Of a stretch of DNA of 64,000 nt, positions 25,896-35,046 are shown piece by piece. Position 1 is the first letter of the stretch. Every line of letters starts with the position of its first letter. A program made the translations under genes and the position numbers. This stretch comes from Mesorhizobium kowhaii (lineage in GTDB: Bacteria > Pseudomonadota > Alphaproteobacteria > Rhizobiales > Rhizobiaceae). A model generated the notes under the pieces. It saw only the letters and a list, made by a program, of their open reading frames with translations, ran no database searches and was not told the origin of the DNA. The stretch is taken from positions 285,319-349,318 of the forward strand of contig NZ_MZXV01000076.1 of NCBI RefSeq assembly GCF_003253745.1. The letters are read 5' to 3'.

Positions 25896-26612
25896 CTATC
25901 GCACCGCCGGCTTGCCGAAGATCATGCGTAGGAATTCGTCCAGCCAGCGCTTGAGATGCATGTCCCAGATCAGCCGGCCGCCGAGATGATCGCGGCCGGG
26001 CTGCGCTCCGGGTAACTCGAAGCGATGCGCGCCGCGCACCACCCAGCGCTGCATCATCGCCCTGGTCAGCTCGCCATGGAACTGGATGCCCCAGGCATTG
26101 TCGCCATAGCGAAAGGCCTGGTTGGGGTAGGTCTCGGCCGTTGCCAGCAGCGTCGCGTCCCTGGGCAGCGAAAAGCCCTCGCGGTGGAACTGGTAGACCA
26201 TTTCAGGCCAGTGCATCAGGTTCTTGCCGGCTTCGGTCGCCTTCAGCGGATACCAGCCGATCTCGACCAGCCCATCGTCGTGACCCTCGACCTTGCCGCC
26301 GAGATGGTTGGCCAGCATCTGCGCACCGAGGCAGATGCCGAGGAACGGCCGGTTCTCCCTGAGCGGTATTTCCAGCCAGGCGGTCTCGCGACGAACGAAT
26401 TCGTCCTCGTCATTGGCGCTCATCGGCCCGCCAAACACCACCGTGCCGGCGTGGCCGTCCAGCGTTTCCGGCAAGGTATCGCCGAGCGGCGGACGACGGA
26501 TATCGAGCTCGAAGCCCTCTTCCAGGAGCATGTGGCCGACGCGTCCGGGGCTCGAATTCTCCTGATGCAGCACGATCAGGATCTTTGGCTTCGAGCTCGT
26601 TTGGCGCGGCAT
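25896..26612 (-). CDS. Class I glutamine amidotransferase-like protein
   Basis: A 238-aa GMP-synthase-type (COG0518) glutaminase domain standing alone. Nucleophile Cys is in PFLGICLGAQMLANHLGG, and the His/Glu pair is in WGIQFHGELT. The oxyanion region is TVVFGGPMSANDEDEF. Free-standing members release ammonia for an unidentified partner or act on gamma-glutamyl compounds. It ends 18 bases from the convergent MFS gene and lies 18 bases downstream of the TerB-like gene. Confidence 0.88.
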   Translation of the reverse strand: MPRQTSSKPKILIVLHQENSSPGRVGHMLLEEGFELDIRRPPLGDTLPETLDGHAGTVVFGGPMSANDEDEFVRRETAWLEIPLRENRPFLGICLGAQMLANHLGGKVEGHDDGLVEIGWYPLKATEAGKNLMHWPEMVYQFHREGFSLPRDATLLATAETYPNQAFRYGDNAWGIQFHGELTRAMMQRWVVRGAHRFELPGAQPGRDHLGGRLIWDMHLKRWLDEFLRMIFGKPAVR

Positions 26613-26630
26613 GGGCAGGCGAAATCCCGT

Positions 26631-27110
26631 CTATTCGTCGCTCGATGTTCCGGTGGCGCCCGGTGCTTTCGCCGCCGCCTTGCGGCGCGCCTCGACGCGG
26701 TCGCGGCGTTCGACGCCGATCAACTCGGCGACGCGCCAGACCGTGTTGTCCTCCAGCTCGTGCAGCTCGCCATCGGCATAGACGATCTCCCACATCAGGC
26801 CGATGAAGGCCTTGCGCGCATCGGCATCGAGGTGGCGCTTCAAGACACTGGTGAAGGCATAGAGATCGATCGCTTCATTGTCGGCCCGCTCGCCGGCAGC
26901 GGCGAGGGCTTCGAGCTCGGCGCCGCTGATCGAGTAGCTCTCGGCCAGCACCGCCTTGAACCGCTCCCACTCGACATCCTGGCGCACACCATCGGCATTC
27001 ATGACGTGATAGAGGAGCGCCGAAGCCGCAACGCGCGGATCATCGGTGCTGGCATGCGTGCCGACGCCGGCCGGCAAATCCCTGAGAAATGACAGAACGC
27101 GTTCAAACAT
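26631..27110 (-). CDS. TerB-family (tellurite-resistance/DjlA N-domain) protein
   Basis: A 159-aa helical protein. Two acidic repeats typical of TerB are visible: HVMNADGVRQDVEWERF and EIVYADGELHELEDNTV. The family name comes from tellurite resistance, but stand-alone copies of this type have no proven role. A basic Ala/Lys-rich tail closes the protein. It probably forms an operon with the amidotransferase downstream. Confidence 0.85.
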   Translation of the reverse strand: MFERVLSFLRDLPAGVGTHASTDDPRVAASALLYHVMNADGVRQDVEWERFKAVLAESYSISGAELEALAAAGERADNEAIDLYAFTSVLKRHLDADARKAFIGLMWEIVYADGELHELEDNTVWRVAELIGVERRDRVEARRKAAAKAPGATGTSSDE

Positions 27111-27123
27111 AAATCCATTCCTT

Positions 27124-27174
27124 AGAGCATGATGCCGAAAAGTGTGAAGCGGTTTTCGGACGACATCATGCTCT
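27124..27174. repeat. Palindromic repeat, best-preserved copy
   Basis: The arms AGAGCATGATG and CATCATGCTCT are perfect 11-bp complements, with an inner stem CCGAAAA/TTTTCGG and loop GTGTGAAGCGG. It lies in the spacer between the TerB gene start and the hemY stop. It is a small dispersed palindrome with no coding capacity. Confidence 0.85.
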
Positions 27175-27212
27175 ATCTGCTTGAGCTAGAGGGGCCTGGC
27201 GGCCGGCCCAAT

Positions 27213-28811
27213 TCAAAACAGCCGGAACCGGCGCGGCGATTTTTCCGCTTCCTCGTCCGGATCGACGCCGGGATCGTCCGGCAGCCGCGCAAGCTCCTCG
27301 GCCGGCTCGACGGCTTCCGCGTTGGTCGGCACCTCAGCGAAGGCGGCTGCCGTGATCGGCCGGACATCATCCTCGTGGGTCTCGGCATCCTTGCCTGCGG
27401 GCGCGCCTGGGCCAGCGTCATCGATCACCTCGACAGGCCTTTCGCTCACCGGCTTTGCCAGCGCTTCGATGACCGGCACGGCCGAGGCCGGTGCGTCGTC
27501 ATGGCTATCGATCAGCTGGCCGAGCCGCTCCATCGGCGCACGCCACTCGAAGGCGTCGAGCCGGCCGGTGACCGGCGATACCGGCGCCCAGCGCTCGGAA
27601 ACGACACCATCGGCGACCCAGGCCGGATCGCGCGGCGCCCGCACCGCCCTCGACAGCAGCTGCCGCACCTTGCCCTGGTCGCCGGTATCGGCCTCCTCGA
27701 TATCGGCCAAAAGCAGATAGGCGCCCTCGCGGCGGTCCATCCGGATCGCGGCCTCGGCCTCGCGGCGGGCGGTCGAAAAATCCAGCGCGTCAAGTGCGGC
27801 GCGCGCCACCGTCATCGACGACTCGGCGTGGTTCTTCTTCATCTCCTGCAGCTTCTTCGCCCGGTTGAGGCGGTCGAGCACGGCGTCGCCCGGCCGTGCA
27901 TGGGTGTAGAGCTCGGCAATCTCCGGATGCGGCTCGGCCTTCCATGCCGCCTCGAGGATTTTCGAGCCCTTGCGCACATCGTTCTGCTTGAACAGCGCAG
28001 CAGCAGCAGCAACAGCGGCCGGCGCGAAGTCCGGCCGCAGCCGGTTGGCCTCGATCGCCGCGGTTCTGGCGGCAGTCGGATCGCTGTCGGCAAGTGCCTG
28101 CGCCTTGGCCGTCAACAATACGGCGCGACGGCGGTTGGCGGCATCGCGTTCGATCTGCCGTGTCGACTTCTGCGCGTCGACGAGTTTCAAGGCACCGTCC
28201 CAGTCGCCGCGCGCGGTCAATTCTTCCAGCGTCGATTCGGCCGCCCAGGCCAGTTGCGGCGCCATCACGGCGGCACGGCCGGCGTAATGTCTGGCGGCGT
28301 TGCGGTCGCCGAGCCGTTCGGCTTCGAGATAGAGCCCGCGCAGGCCGAGCAGCCGCATTTCGGGGTCGTCGAGCATGCTCTCGAACTTCTGCCGCGCGCC
28401 TTCATGATCGCCTTCGAGCAGCGACGCCTGCGCCTCGAGCAGATGGATCAGCGGCTCCTGGTCGGAGCGGATCAGCTTTGCCGCTTCCTTGGTTTTCTTG
28501 CGGGCCAGTGCTCCGTCACCGGCGCCGGCGGCGATCATGCCGGTCGACAGTGCCTGATAGCCACGGTCGCGGCGGCGCACGCGGAAATAGCGCGAAATGG
28601 TGTAGGGGCTGTTCCACAGCGACTTGAGCAGCCACCAGAAGATCATCACCGCGGCAACGACGGCAACAACGGCCACTGCCGCCACCATCAGGCTGACCTG
28701 GTACTGGTAGCCGCTGACGGTGACGACCATGTCGCCCGGCCGGTCGGCCAGCCAGGCGAAACCCAGCCCGAGCGCGAAAACGACGATGAGGAAGGCCAGC
28801 AGGCGGATCAT
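27213..28811 (-). CDS. hemY: HemY-like protein with TPR repeats
   Basis: A 532-aa inner-membrane protein. Two N-terminal hydrophobic segments (about 1-20, LLAFLIVVFALGLGFAWL; and 40-65, VSLMVAAVAVVAVVAAVMIF) form the HemY N-domain, followed by TPR-like helices (about 120-420) and an acidic, disordered C-terminus. It is encoded next to heme-synthesis genes in many proteobacteria; its exact task is unsettled, probably scaffolding. Despite the name it is not the protoporphyrinogen oxidase of Gram-positive bacteria. Starts 10 bases after the Mic60-like gene. Confidence 0.9.
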   Translation of the reverse strand: MIRLLAFLIVVFALGLGFAWLADRPGDMVVTVSGYQYQVSLMVAAVAVVAVVAAVMIFWWLLKSLWNSPYTISRYFRVRRRDRGYQALSTGMIAAGAGDGALARKKTKEAAKLIRSDQEPLIHLLEAQASLLEGDHEGARQKFESMLDDPEMRLLGLRGLYLEAERLGDRNAARHYAGRAAVMAPQLAWAAESTLEELTARGDWDGALKLVDAQKSTRQIERDAANRRRAVLLTAKAQALADSDPTAARTAAIEANRLRPDFAPAAVAAAAALFKQNDVRKGSKILEAAWKAEPHPEIAELYTHARPGDAVLDRLNRAKKLQEMKKNHAESSMTVARAALDALDFSTARREAEAAIRMDRREGAYLLLADIEEADTGDQGKVRQLLSRAVRAPRDPAWVADGVVSERWAPVSPVTGRLDAFEWRAPMERLGQLIDSHDDAPASAVPVIEALAKPVSERPVEVIDDAGPGAPAGKDAETHEDDVRPITAAAFAEVPTNAEAVEPAEELARLPDDPGVDPDEEAEKSPRRFRLF

Positions 28812-28821
28812 GGTGTTGCCC

Positions 28822-30291
28822 TCATGCCTTCATCGCGCCGGAGATCAGCGCGTCGACCTGTGTTTCGACCTCGATGCGTGCTTTCAGTTTGCCGGCAAAG
28901 TCGGCGCCGGCCGCCTTCACGGCTTCGGGCAGCGTGTCATACTCGCTGAGCGCCTTGGCATAGTCGCCCTGGTTGACCGCCACCTCGATGCGCGCGACGG
29001 TTTCCGGCGCGCCGGCACCTTCGACGGCGCCGATCGGCCGGACCTTGACCAGCGATTCGGCGCTCGACATAAGATTCTGCAGGAAGCCGGCATTCTCATC
29101 GACAGGCGTCGCCGCGGCGACCATGGCGTTGGCGGCGGCATCCGCTTGCGATGCGATCTCGGCACGGGTGGGCACGCCTTTTTCGGCATAGGCGCGCAGT
29201 GTCGCAAGCTGCGGCGCATCCGGCGAAATCGCGGCAAAGGTCTCGAGTTCGGCCGAGAATGGCGCGCCGCGGTCGAGCGCCGCCTTGAGCGCCGACGCGG
29301 CGATAGCGAGCGCGATCTTCGGCTGTCCTGCCGCCGCCTCGACCTTGCCGGAAAGCTGCGACACCGACTGCTCCAGTGCGGTGAGCCGGCCATCCTGCGC
29401 CGTCGTCGCCTCGCCGGCTGACTTCACCAGCGCGTCGAGGCCAGCCAGTTTTTCGTTCAGCGGGCCGAGATCGACCGGCGCCGTGCCGCCAGCCTTGCCA
29501 AGGGCGGCGACCGCCGTTTCGATCTGTTTGACCTTGTCGCCAAGCGCCGCGAGCCCGGCATTGTCGCCCGCTCCACCGGATTCGACCGCCGATTTCAGCG
29601 CCGCGACATCCGTCTTGACCTGATCCAGCGCCGACGACAGGGCATCGACCTTGGCCGACGCGTCGCTGTTGCCGCCCGTTTCTTTCAAGCCGGCGATTTC
29701 GCTCTTCAGCGCGGCGATTTCGCTGTTGACGCCGTCGAGCGAGACGCCGGAACCGGATCCTGGCGCGCCGAGCAGGCCGGCGAATTGCAGGCCACCGGCG
29801 CCGACCAGCGCGATGACACCGCCAATGATGCCGGCGGCGATGCCATTGAGGCCGCTACGCTTGGCCGGAGGTGTTGGCGCCATTCTGTCGTCCCGTGTCT
29901 CGGTTTTTGCCTTGCTGTCGTCGGCCTGGGTGCGCTTGGCCGATGCATCCTCGAAATTGTAGTCGAAGGCTTTGGTTTTGCTGGCTGGCGCATCGGACGG
30001 TCCGGGATAGAAAGATTCAGCTTCGCTGCCATCCTTGGCCGCCGCCGCTGACTGCTCCGATTCGGCCTGGGCGTCGGCATGCTCCCACGGCTCGAGATCG
30101 GTCTGGTCGGCATGCACCGGTTCTTCGGGGACCTCGGCTTGCGAGGCGGCCTCCTCAGGTGCCGCTTCAGCGCCGGCCTGCGGCTTGGCGGCGTCCTCGC
30201 CGGCGATGCGCGAGACCGCGCCGGGCTCGAGATCTATGGTCACCGGCTCGCGGCGGCCTTTCGAGTGTCGCATCTTCGGCGTCTTGACCAT
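28822..30291 (-). CDS. Mic60/mitofilin-like inner-membrane protein
   Basis: A 489-aa protein. An acidic Pro/Ala-rich N-terminus (about 1-130) is followed by one transmembrane helix (GIAAGIIGGVIALVGAGGLQFAG, near 140-160), a long coiled coil (about 180-330) and a C-terminal mitofilin-signature-like domain. In alphaproteobacteria the Mic60 homologue is found between hemD and hemY, exactly as here, and shapes intracytoplasmic or inner-membrane curvature in studied species. The ATG at 30291 (MVKTPKMRHSKGR) is preferred to one 15 bases upstream. Confidence 0.82.
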   Translation of the reverse strand: MVKTPKMRHSKGRREPVTIDLEPGAVSRIAGEDAAKPQAGAEAAPEEAASQAEVPEEPVHADQTDLEPWEHADAQAESEQSAAAAKDGSEAESFYPGPSDAPASKTKAFDYNFEDASAKRTQADDSKAKTETRDDRMAPTPPAKRSGLNGIAAGIIGGVIALVGAGGLQFAGLLGAPGSGSGVSLDGVNSEIAALKSEIAGLKETGGNSDASAKVDALSSALDQVKTDVAALKSAVESGGAGDNAGLAALGDKVKQIETAVAALGKAGGTAPVDLGPLNEKLAGLDALVKSAGEATTAQDGRLTALEQSVSQLSGKVEAAAGQPKIALAIAASALKAALDRGAPFSAELETFAAISPDAPQLATLRAYAEKGVPTRAEIASQADAAANAMVAAATPVDENAGFLQNLMSSAESLVKVRPIGAVEGAGAPETVARIEVAVNQGDYAKALSEYDTLPEAVKAAGADFAGKLKARIEVETQVDALISGAMKA

Positions 30292-30401
30292 GCCTGGGCT
30301 CCGCACAATTCGCTTCGTCTCAACGCCTGGCGGCGCATGATGGTTCAGAAAGGGTCTAGCACATCACCAAGCGGTGAAAAGGGGCGGTGTGATGACGCGG
30401 C

Positions 30402-31118
30402 TCAGAGCCGCGCCCGCAAAAGCCCCAGCAGCGTATCCTCATCGGGCTGCGCGGCAATGCGGATTCTTTCATCGGTGGTATCGTCAAGCGCTGCCGCAAT
30501 GCGCGCGGAAAGAGCGAAAAACCTTGTGCTTTCAAAGAGTCCCTGCAAAGCGGGCCGCCTGGTCAGGACTTGCACCGCGGCGGCGGCTTTGGCTGAGTAA
30601 AGCAGCACCGCATCGGCGGATTGGCCAGACAGACGCTCGAGGATGGCTTCATCAGAATAACCCACCGTGAGCGTGTCATATGTCTCGACGGCGTGGACCT
30701 GGACGCCGGCTGCCTTCAGCCTCTGTTCGAACACCGGAAAGCGCACGCGTCCACAGAGATAGACAATGGTCTTCCCCCAGAGATAACCAGCAAGACTGTC
30801 GGCAAGCGCTTCGGCATTGCCTGGGCCTTCGCTGACCGACAAGAACCCCGCTTTTCGCGCGGCTTCCGCCGTCCTTGTTCCCACGGCATCGCAGGGCAAG
30901 GCGGCAAGCGCCGCGATGAGCTCCTTGGAAGCATGGCGCACGGCATTGGCGCTGGTGACGGCCACGGCGACGGCATCGCCTGGAAGCAGTCCGGCATCGA
31001 CCGGCAAAGCCGCCGTTTCGGTCAAGGGCAGAAGGATCGGCTGGAACCCTGTGTCCTGAAGCTGCCGCGCCGTGCGCGAGGCTCCCGGTTCCGGTCTCGT
31101 CACCAGGACGCGAAGCAT
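30402..31118 (-). CDS. hemD: Uroporphyrinogen-III synthase
   Basis: A 238-aa cyclase that converts hydroxymethylbilane to uroporphyrinogen III. The N-terminus MLRVLVTRPEPGASRTARQL and the mid-protein VAVAVTSANAVRHA follow the family; HemD is poorly conserved, so its place directly after hemC (1-base gap between stop and start) is strong support. It is separated from the Mic60 gene by about 110 bases that hold no gene. Confidence 0.9.
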   Translation of the reverse strand: MLRVLVTRPEPGASRTARQLQDTGFQPILLPLTETAALPVDAGLLPGDAVAVAVTSANAVRHASKELIAALAALPCDAVGTRTAEAARKAGFLSVSEGPGNAEALADSLAGYLWGKTIVYLCGRVRFPVFEQRLKAAGVQVHAVETYDTLTVGYSDEAILERLSGQSADAVLLYSAKAAAAVQVLTRRPALQGLFESTRFFALSARIAAALDDTTDERIRIAAQPDEDTLLGLLRARL

Positions 31119-31119
31119 T

Positions 31120-32046
31120 TCAGAGCCAGCCGTCGAAGAACTTTTCGCCGGCCTTGGCCCGCACCGTCCGGGCCGCTTCCTGACCGATGCGGGCAGCATC
31201 CTGCGCCGATCCCTGCAGTTCGACCGTGTGCGACTGCGTGCCGTCAGGCGAGATGATCAACCCGGCAAAGGAAAGCTTTCCGGCCTCGATCGAGGCGTAA
31301 CCGGCGATCGGCGTGCGGCAGGAGCCATCGAGCGCCGCCAGAAAGGCGCGCTCGCAGGCGAGCGCCTGCCCGGTCGGCACATCATGGATGGCGGCCAGCA
31401 TTTTTTCGACGTCGCGATCGCCGATGCGGGTCTCGATGCAGATCGCGCCTTGTCCCGGCGCCGGCGGGAAGATGTCGAGCGGGATCAGGTCGGTGACGAC
31501 ATGCTCGAGTCCCAGCCGCTTCAGCCCGGCATAGGCAAGGATGGTGCCGGCGGCGACCCCTTCGTCCAGCTTGCGCAGGCGCGTCTGCACATTGCCGCGG
31601 AACATCACCACGTCGAGATCCGGCCGCATTCGGCGGATCAGCGCCTGCCGCCGCAGCGACGATGAGCCGATTTTCGCCCCGCGCGGCAGGTCGGCGATCG
31701 TCTTCGCCGCCTTGCCGACAAAGGCATCGCGCGCGTCCTCACGCGGCAGGAAGGCGCTGAGTTCCAGACCGTCGGGCAGTTGCGTCGGCATGTCCTTCGA
31801 CGAATGCACGGCGATGTCGATCCGGCCCGCCAGCAGCGCCTCCTCGATCTCCTTGGTGAACAGGCCCTTGCCGCCAGCCTCCGACAGCGGCCGGTCCTGG
31901 ATGCGATCGCCGCTGGTCGAGATGACGACGACCTCGAACGCCACCGCCGGCATCCCAAGCGCGGCCATCAGCCGCGCCTGCGTTTCATGCGCCTGTGCCA
32001 GCGCCAGCGGGCTGCCGCGTGTTCCGATTCTCAAGATTGTTTGCAT
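31120..32046 (-). CDS. hemC: Porphobilinogen deaminase (hydroxymethylbilane synthase)
   Basis: A 308-aa enzyme joining four porphobilinogens. Motifs: LRIGTRGSPLALAQ, HSSKDMPTQLPDGL, GSSSLRRQALI, PAPGQGAICIE, and the dipyrromethane-attachment Cys in LDGSCRTPIAGYA (near 245). The ATG at 32046 starts directly in the conserved N-terminus; the open frame beyond it crosses into the divergent tsaD control region. Confidence 0.96.
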   Translation of the reverse strand: MQTILRIGTRGSPLALAQAHETQARLMAALGMPAVAFEVVVISTSGDRIQDRPLSEAGGKGLFTKEIEEALLAGRIDIAVHSSKDMPTQLPDGLELSAFLPREDARDAFVGKAAKTIADLPRGAKIGSSSLRRQALIRRMRPDLDVVMFRGNVQTRLRKLDEGVAAGTILAYAGLKRLGLEHVVTDLIPLDIFPPAPGQGAICIETRIGDRDVEKMLAAIHDVPTGQALACERAFLAALDGSCRTPIAGYASIEAGKLSFAGLIISPDGTQSHTVELQGSAQDAARIGQEAARTVRAKAGEKFFDGWL

Positions 32047-32144
32047 GGCATGCAGTCCGTGATAACCCCCGGCCAGCGAGGTTTTTCCGGGCTTTCTCCT
32101 AAAGCGGAAAGTCCTGACATACAATCTATTGGGACAGCGACGAA

Positions 32145-33233
32145 TTGATCCGCGTTCTGGGCATTGAGACGAGTTGTGACGAGACCGCCGCCAGCGTCGT
32201 GGCGGTCGACGGCGATGGCGCGCCAAGAATCCTGTCCAACATCGTGCTCAGCCAGATCGAGGAGCATGCCGCATTCGGCGGCGTTGTGCCGGAGATCGCG
32301 GCGCGTGCCCATGTCGAGGCGCTGGACGGCATCGTCGAGGCAGCCCTTGCCGATTCGGGCGTGGCACTAGCCGATATCGATGCGATCGCCGCCACCGCCG
32401 GCCCCGGCCTGGTCGGCGGGCTGATTGTCGGGCTGATGACCGCCAAGGCGATCGCCGCGGCTGCAAACAAGCCGCTGATCGCCATCAACCACCTCGAAGG
32501 CCATGCCCTGACCGCCCGGCTGACCGATGGGCTCGATTTTCCCTATCTGCTGCTGCTGGTCTCCGGCGGCCACACGCAGATCCTGGCCGTGCGCGGCGTC
32601 GGCGACTATCAGCGCTGGGCAACCACCATCGACGACGCGCTCGGCGAGGCCTTCGACAAGACCGCCAAGATGCTCGGCCTGCCCTATCCCGGTGGACCGA
32701 ATGTCGAGAAGGCGGCACAAACCGGCAATGCGTCGCGTTTTGCCTTTCCGCGTCCGATGAAGGGCTCGGCCCAGCCCGATTTTTCCTTCTCCGGTTTGAA
32801 GACCGCCGTGCGCCAGGCCGCAACCGCCATTGCGCCGCTGAGCGACCAGGATGTCGCCGACATCTGCGCCTCGTTCCAGGCAGCGGTGGCCGATGCGCTG
32901 GCCGACCGTGTCGCGCGTGCGCTGGCGCGCTTCCGCGAGACATTTCCCGGCACCAGAAATCCGGCGCTGGTCGTGGCCGGCGGTGTCGCCGCCAACCGCA
33001 CCATCAAGGCGACGCTGGAACGGCAGTGCGACGAGGCCGGTTTCACCTTCGTCGCGCCACCGCTCAAACTTTGCACCGACAATGCGGCGATGATCGCCTG
33101 GGCCGGCATCGAACGGCTGCGCGAAGGCATGGCGCAAGAGAACGGCTTCGATTTCGTGCCGCGCTCGCGCTGGCCGCTGGACAGCATCTCGACGCCGATG
33201 GTCGGCTCCGGCCGGCGCGGAGCCAAGGCATGA
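32145..33233 (+). CDS. tsaD: tRNA N6-adenosine threonylcarbamoyltransferase
   Basis: A 362-aa ASKHA-fold enzyme making t6A37 in ANN-decoding tRNAs, together with TsaB, TsaC and TsaE. Motifs: GIETSCDETAASVV at the N-terminus, metal-binding NHLEGHALTARL, VSGGHTQI, and SGLKTAVRQ. The start is TTG at 32145; no ATG fits. Divergent from hemC with a 98-base spacer, and its stop overlaps the gpsA start by ATGA. Confidence 0.96.
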   Translation: MIRVLGIETSCDETAASVVAVDGDGAPRILSNIVLSQIEEHAAFGGVVPEIAARAHVEALDGIVEAALADSGVALADIDAIAATAGPGLVGGLIVGLMTAKAIAAAANKPLIAINHLEGHALTARLTDGLDFPYLLLLVSGGHTQILAVRGVGDYQRWATTIDDALGEAFDKTAKMLGLPYPGGPNVEKAAQTGNASRFAFPRPMKGSAQPDFSFSGLKTAVRQAATAIAPLSDQDVADICASFQAAVADALADRVARALARFRETFPGTRNPALVVAGGVAANRTIKATLERQCDEAGFTFVAPPLKLCTDNAAMIAWAGIERLREGMAQENGFDFVPRSRWPLDSISTPMVGSGRRGAKA

Positions 33234-34246
33234 ATGGCCGGAACATGAACGGCCCGGGCAAAAGCGGCTGGCGCGTCAGCGTGCTTGGCGGCGGCGCCTG
33301 GGGCACGGCGCTGGCGCTGGCCATGCTACGCGCCGGCCATTCGGTGCGGCTGTTCGCACGCGACCCGGAAACCGTCGCCTCGATCGGCCAAGGCCAGAAC
33401 CCGCGCTATCTGCCCGGTATCGCCATCGCGCCCGGCATCGAGGCGACGAGCGACATCAAGGCGGCACTCGCTGGCGCCGATTGCGTGCTGGCGGTGACGC
33501 CGGCGCAATCGCTGCGGGCAACGCTGGCGGTCGCGAAAGGCCATATGCCACCCGGCATTCCGCTTGTTCTCTGCGCCAAGGGCATCGAGCGCGACACCGG
33601 CGCCTTGCTGTCGGCGATCGTCGAGGAGATCCTGCCGCAAAACCCCGTCGCCGCTTTGTCGGGTCCAAGCTTCGCCACCGATGTCGCCCGCGGCCTGCCG
33701 ACAGCCGTGGTGGTCGCCGCCCGCGACGAGGCCCTGGCCGCAGACCTCGCCGCCCGCTTTTCGGCGGAGAATCTGCGCTGCTATTCGAGCGATGACCTCA
33801 TCGGCGTCGAGATCGGCGGCGCCTTGAAGAACGTCTTCGCCATTGCCGCCGGCGCGGTCACCGGCGCCGGGCTCGGCGCCAGTGCCCAGGCCGCCATGGT
33901 GACGCGCGGCTTTGTCGAACTGCGGCGCATCGGTGCCGCCTTCGGCGCCAGGCCCGAAACGCTGATGGGGCTTTCCGGCCTTGGCGACCTGCTGCTCACC
34001 TGTTCGTCGACCCAGTCGCGCAATTTCGCCTATGGGCTGGCGCTCGGGCAAGGCAAGCCGCTTGCCGGATTGCCGCTGGCCGAGGGCGTGCCGACGGCGG
34101 CGATCGCTGCCCGCATCGCCACCGAGCGCAACATCGATGCGCCGATCATCGCTGCCGTCGCGGCGATACTGGACGGCACCATCACCATCCGGCAGGCTGT
34201 GACGGCCTTGATGACCCGGCCGCTGAAGACCGAAACCAACGATTGA
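33230..34246 (+). CDS. gpsA: Glycerol-3-phosphate dehydrogenase [NAD(P)+]
   Basis: A 338-aa enzyme that makes sn-glycerol 3-phosphate from DHAP for phospholipid synthesis. Coenzyme loop VLGGGAWGTALALAML, ALSGPSFATDVARGLPTAVVVA, catalytic Lys in EIGGALKNVFAIAAG, and GLSGLGDLLLTCSS. The ATG at 33230 overlaps the tsaD stop; a second ATG at 33245 is possible. The following YciI-like gene continues the operon. Confidence 0.96.
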   Translation: MNGRNMNGPGKSGWRVSVLGGGAWGTALALAMLRAGHSVRLFARDPETVASIGQGQNPRYLPGIAIAPGIEATSDIKAALAGADCVLAVTPAQSLRATLAVAKGHMPPGIPLVLCAKGIERDTGALLSAIVEEILPQNPVAALSGPSFATDVARGLPTAVVVAARDEALAADLAARFSAENLRCYSSDDLIGVEIGGALKNVFAIAAGAVTGAGLGASAQAAMVTRGFVELRRIGAAFGARPETLMGLSGLGDLLLTCSSTQSRNFAYGLALGQGKPLAGLPLAEGVPTAAIAARIATERNIDAPIIAAVAAILDGTITIRQAVTALMTRPLKTETND

Positions 34247-34283
34247 TCCCCACAACATTGATCCCAAGACCAGGAGAAAGACC

Positions 34284-34580
34284 ATGCTGTTTGCTTTGAT
34301 TTGCAAGGACAAGCCCGCAAGCCTGCAGGTGCGCCTCGACACGCGGCCAGAGCATATCGCCTTTCTCGAAGGGTTGAATGGCGACAAGAAGCTGGCTTTC
34401 GCCGGTCCGTTCCTTGACGCCGAAGGCAAGCCCAATGGCAGCCTCGTCGTTGTCGAGGCACCGGACCTAGCGGGGGCACAGGCCTTGTCGGCCGCCGACC
34501 CGTACGCCCAGGCCGGGCTGTTCGAAAGCGTCGAAATCCGCCAGTGGAACTGGACGTTCAACAAGCCGGCGGCTAGTTAA
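34284..34580 (+). CDS. YciI-like protein
   Basis: A 98-aa protein of the YCII family, a ferredoxin-like dimer with a conserved His-Asp pair (here RPEHIAFLEG and AADPYAQAGLF). AGGAGAAAG lies before the ATG. The tsaD-gpsA-yciI-EVE order is common in rhizobia. The molecular function is unknown; related proteins act as dehydrochlorinase-type lyases or muconolactone-isomerase-like enzymes. Confidence 0.88.
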   Translation: MLFALICKDKPASLQVRLDTRPEHIAFLEGLNGDKKLAFAGPFLDAEGKPNGSLVVVEAPDLAGAQALSAADPYAQAGLFESVEIRQWNWTFNKPAAS

Positions 34581-34620
34581 TCCTGGTCGCTGGCGAGCGA
34601 GCGCAAGGAGGAGCACAAGA

Positions 34621-35046
34621 ATGAACTACTGGCTGTTCAAATCCGAACCCTCGGTCTTCTCCTTCGAGGCGCTGAAGGCGAAGGGCAAGGCCGGCACGCA
34701 ATGGGATGGCGTGCGCAACTATGCCGCGCGCAACAACATGAAGGCGATGCAGATCGGCGATCTCGGCTTCTTCTACCATTCCAACGAAGGGCTGAACGTG
34801 GTCGGCATTGCCGAAGTCTGCGCGCTTGCCCATCCCGACACCACGACGGACGATCCACGCTGGGAATGCGTCGACATCCGTGCCTATGGGGATGTGCCGA
34901 ACCCGCCGACGCTGGAAGAGGTCAAGGCCAATCCCAAGCTTGCCGACATGGCGCTGGTGCGGCTCGGGCGGCTTTCCGTGCAGCCGGTGACGCCGGCCGA
35001 ATGGAAGGAAGTCTGCCGCATGGGCGGCCTGACACCAGCTCCGTGA
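34621..35046 (+). CDS. EVE-domain protein (PUA-like fold)
   Basis: A 141-aa EVE (former DUF55) protein. Start MNYWLFKSEPSVFSFE, then WDGVRNYAARNNMK and GDLGFFYHSNEG, all canonical; this fold binds modified bases in DNA or RNA. It is encoded as a stand-alone domain in a housekeeping operon, so an RNA-related role is more likely than restriction. The stop overlaps the next start (GTGA). Confidence 0.92.
   Translation: MNYWLFKSEPSVFSFEALKAKGKAGTQWDGVRNYAARNNMKAMQIGDLGFFYHSNEGLNVVGIAEVCALAHPDTTTDDPRWECVDIRAYGDVPNPPTLEEVKANPKLADMALVRLGRLSVQPVTPAEWKEVCRMGGLTPAP

Noticed and set aside
27129..28949. 606-codon plus-strand frame opposite hemY
   Set aside because: Starts in the palindromic repeat and runs antisense to hemY with shadow composition.
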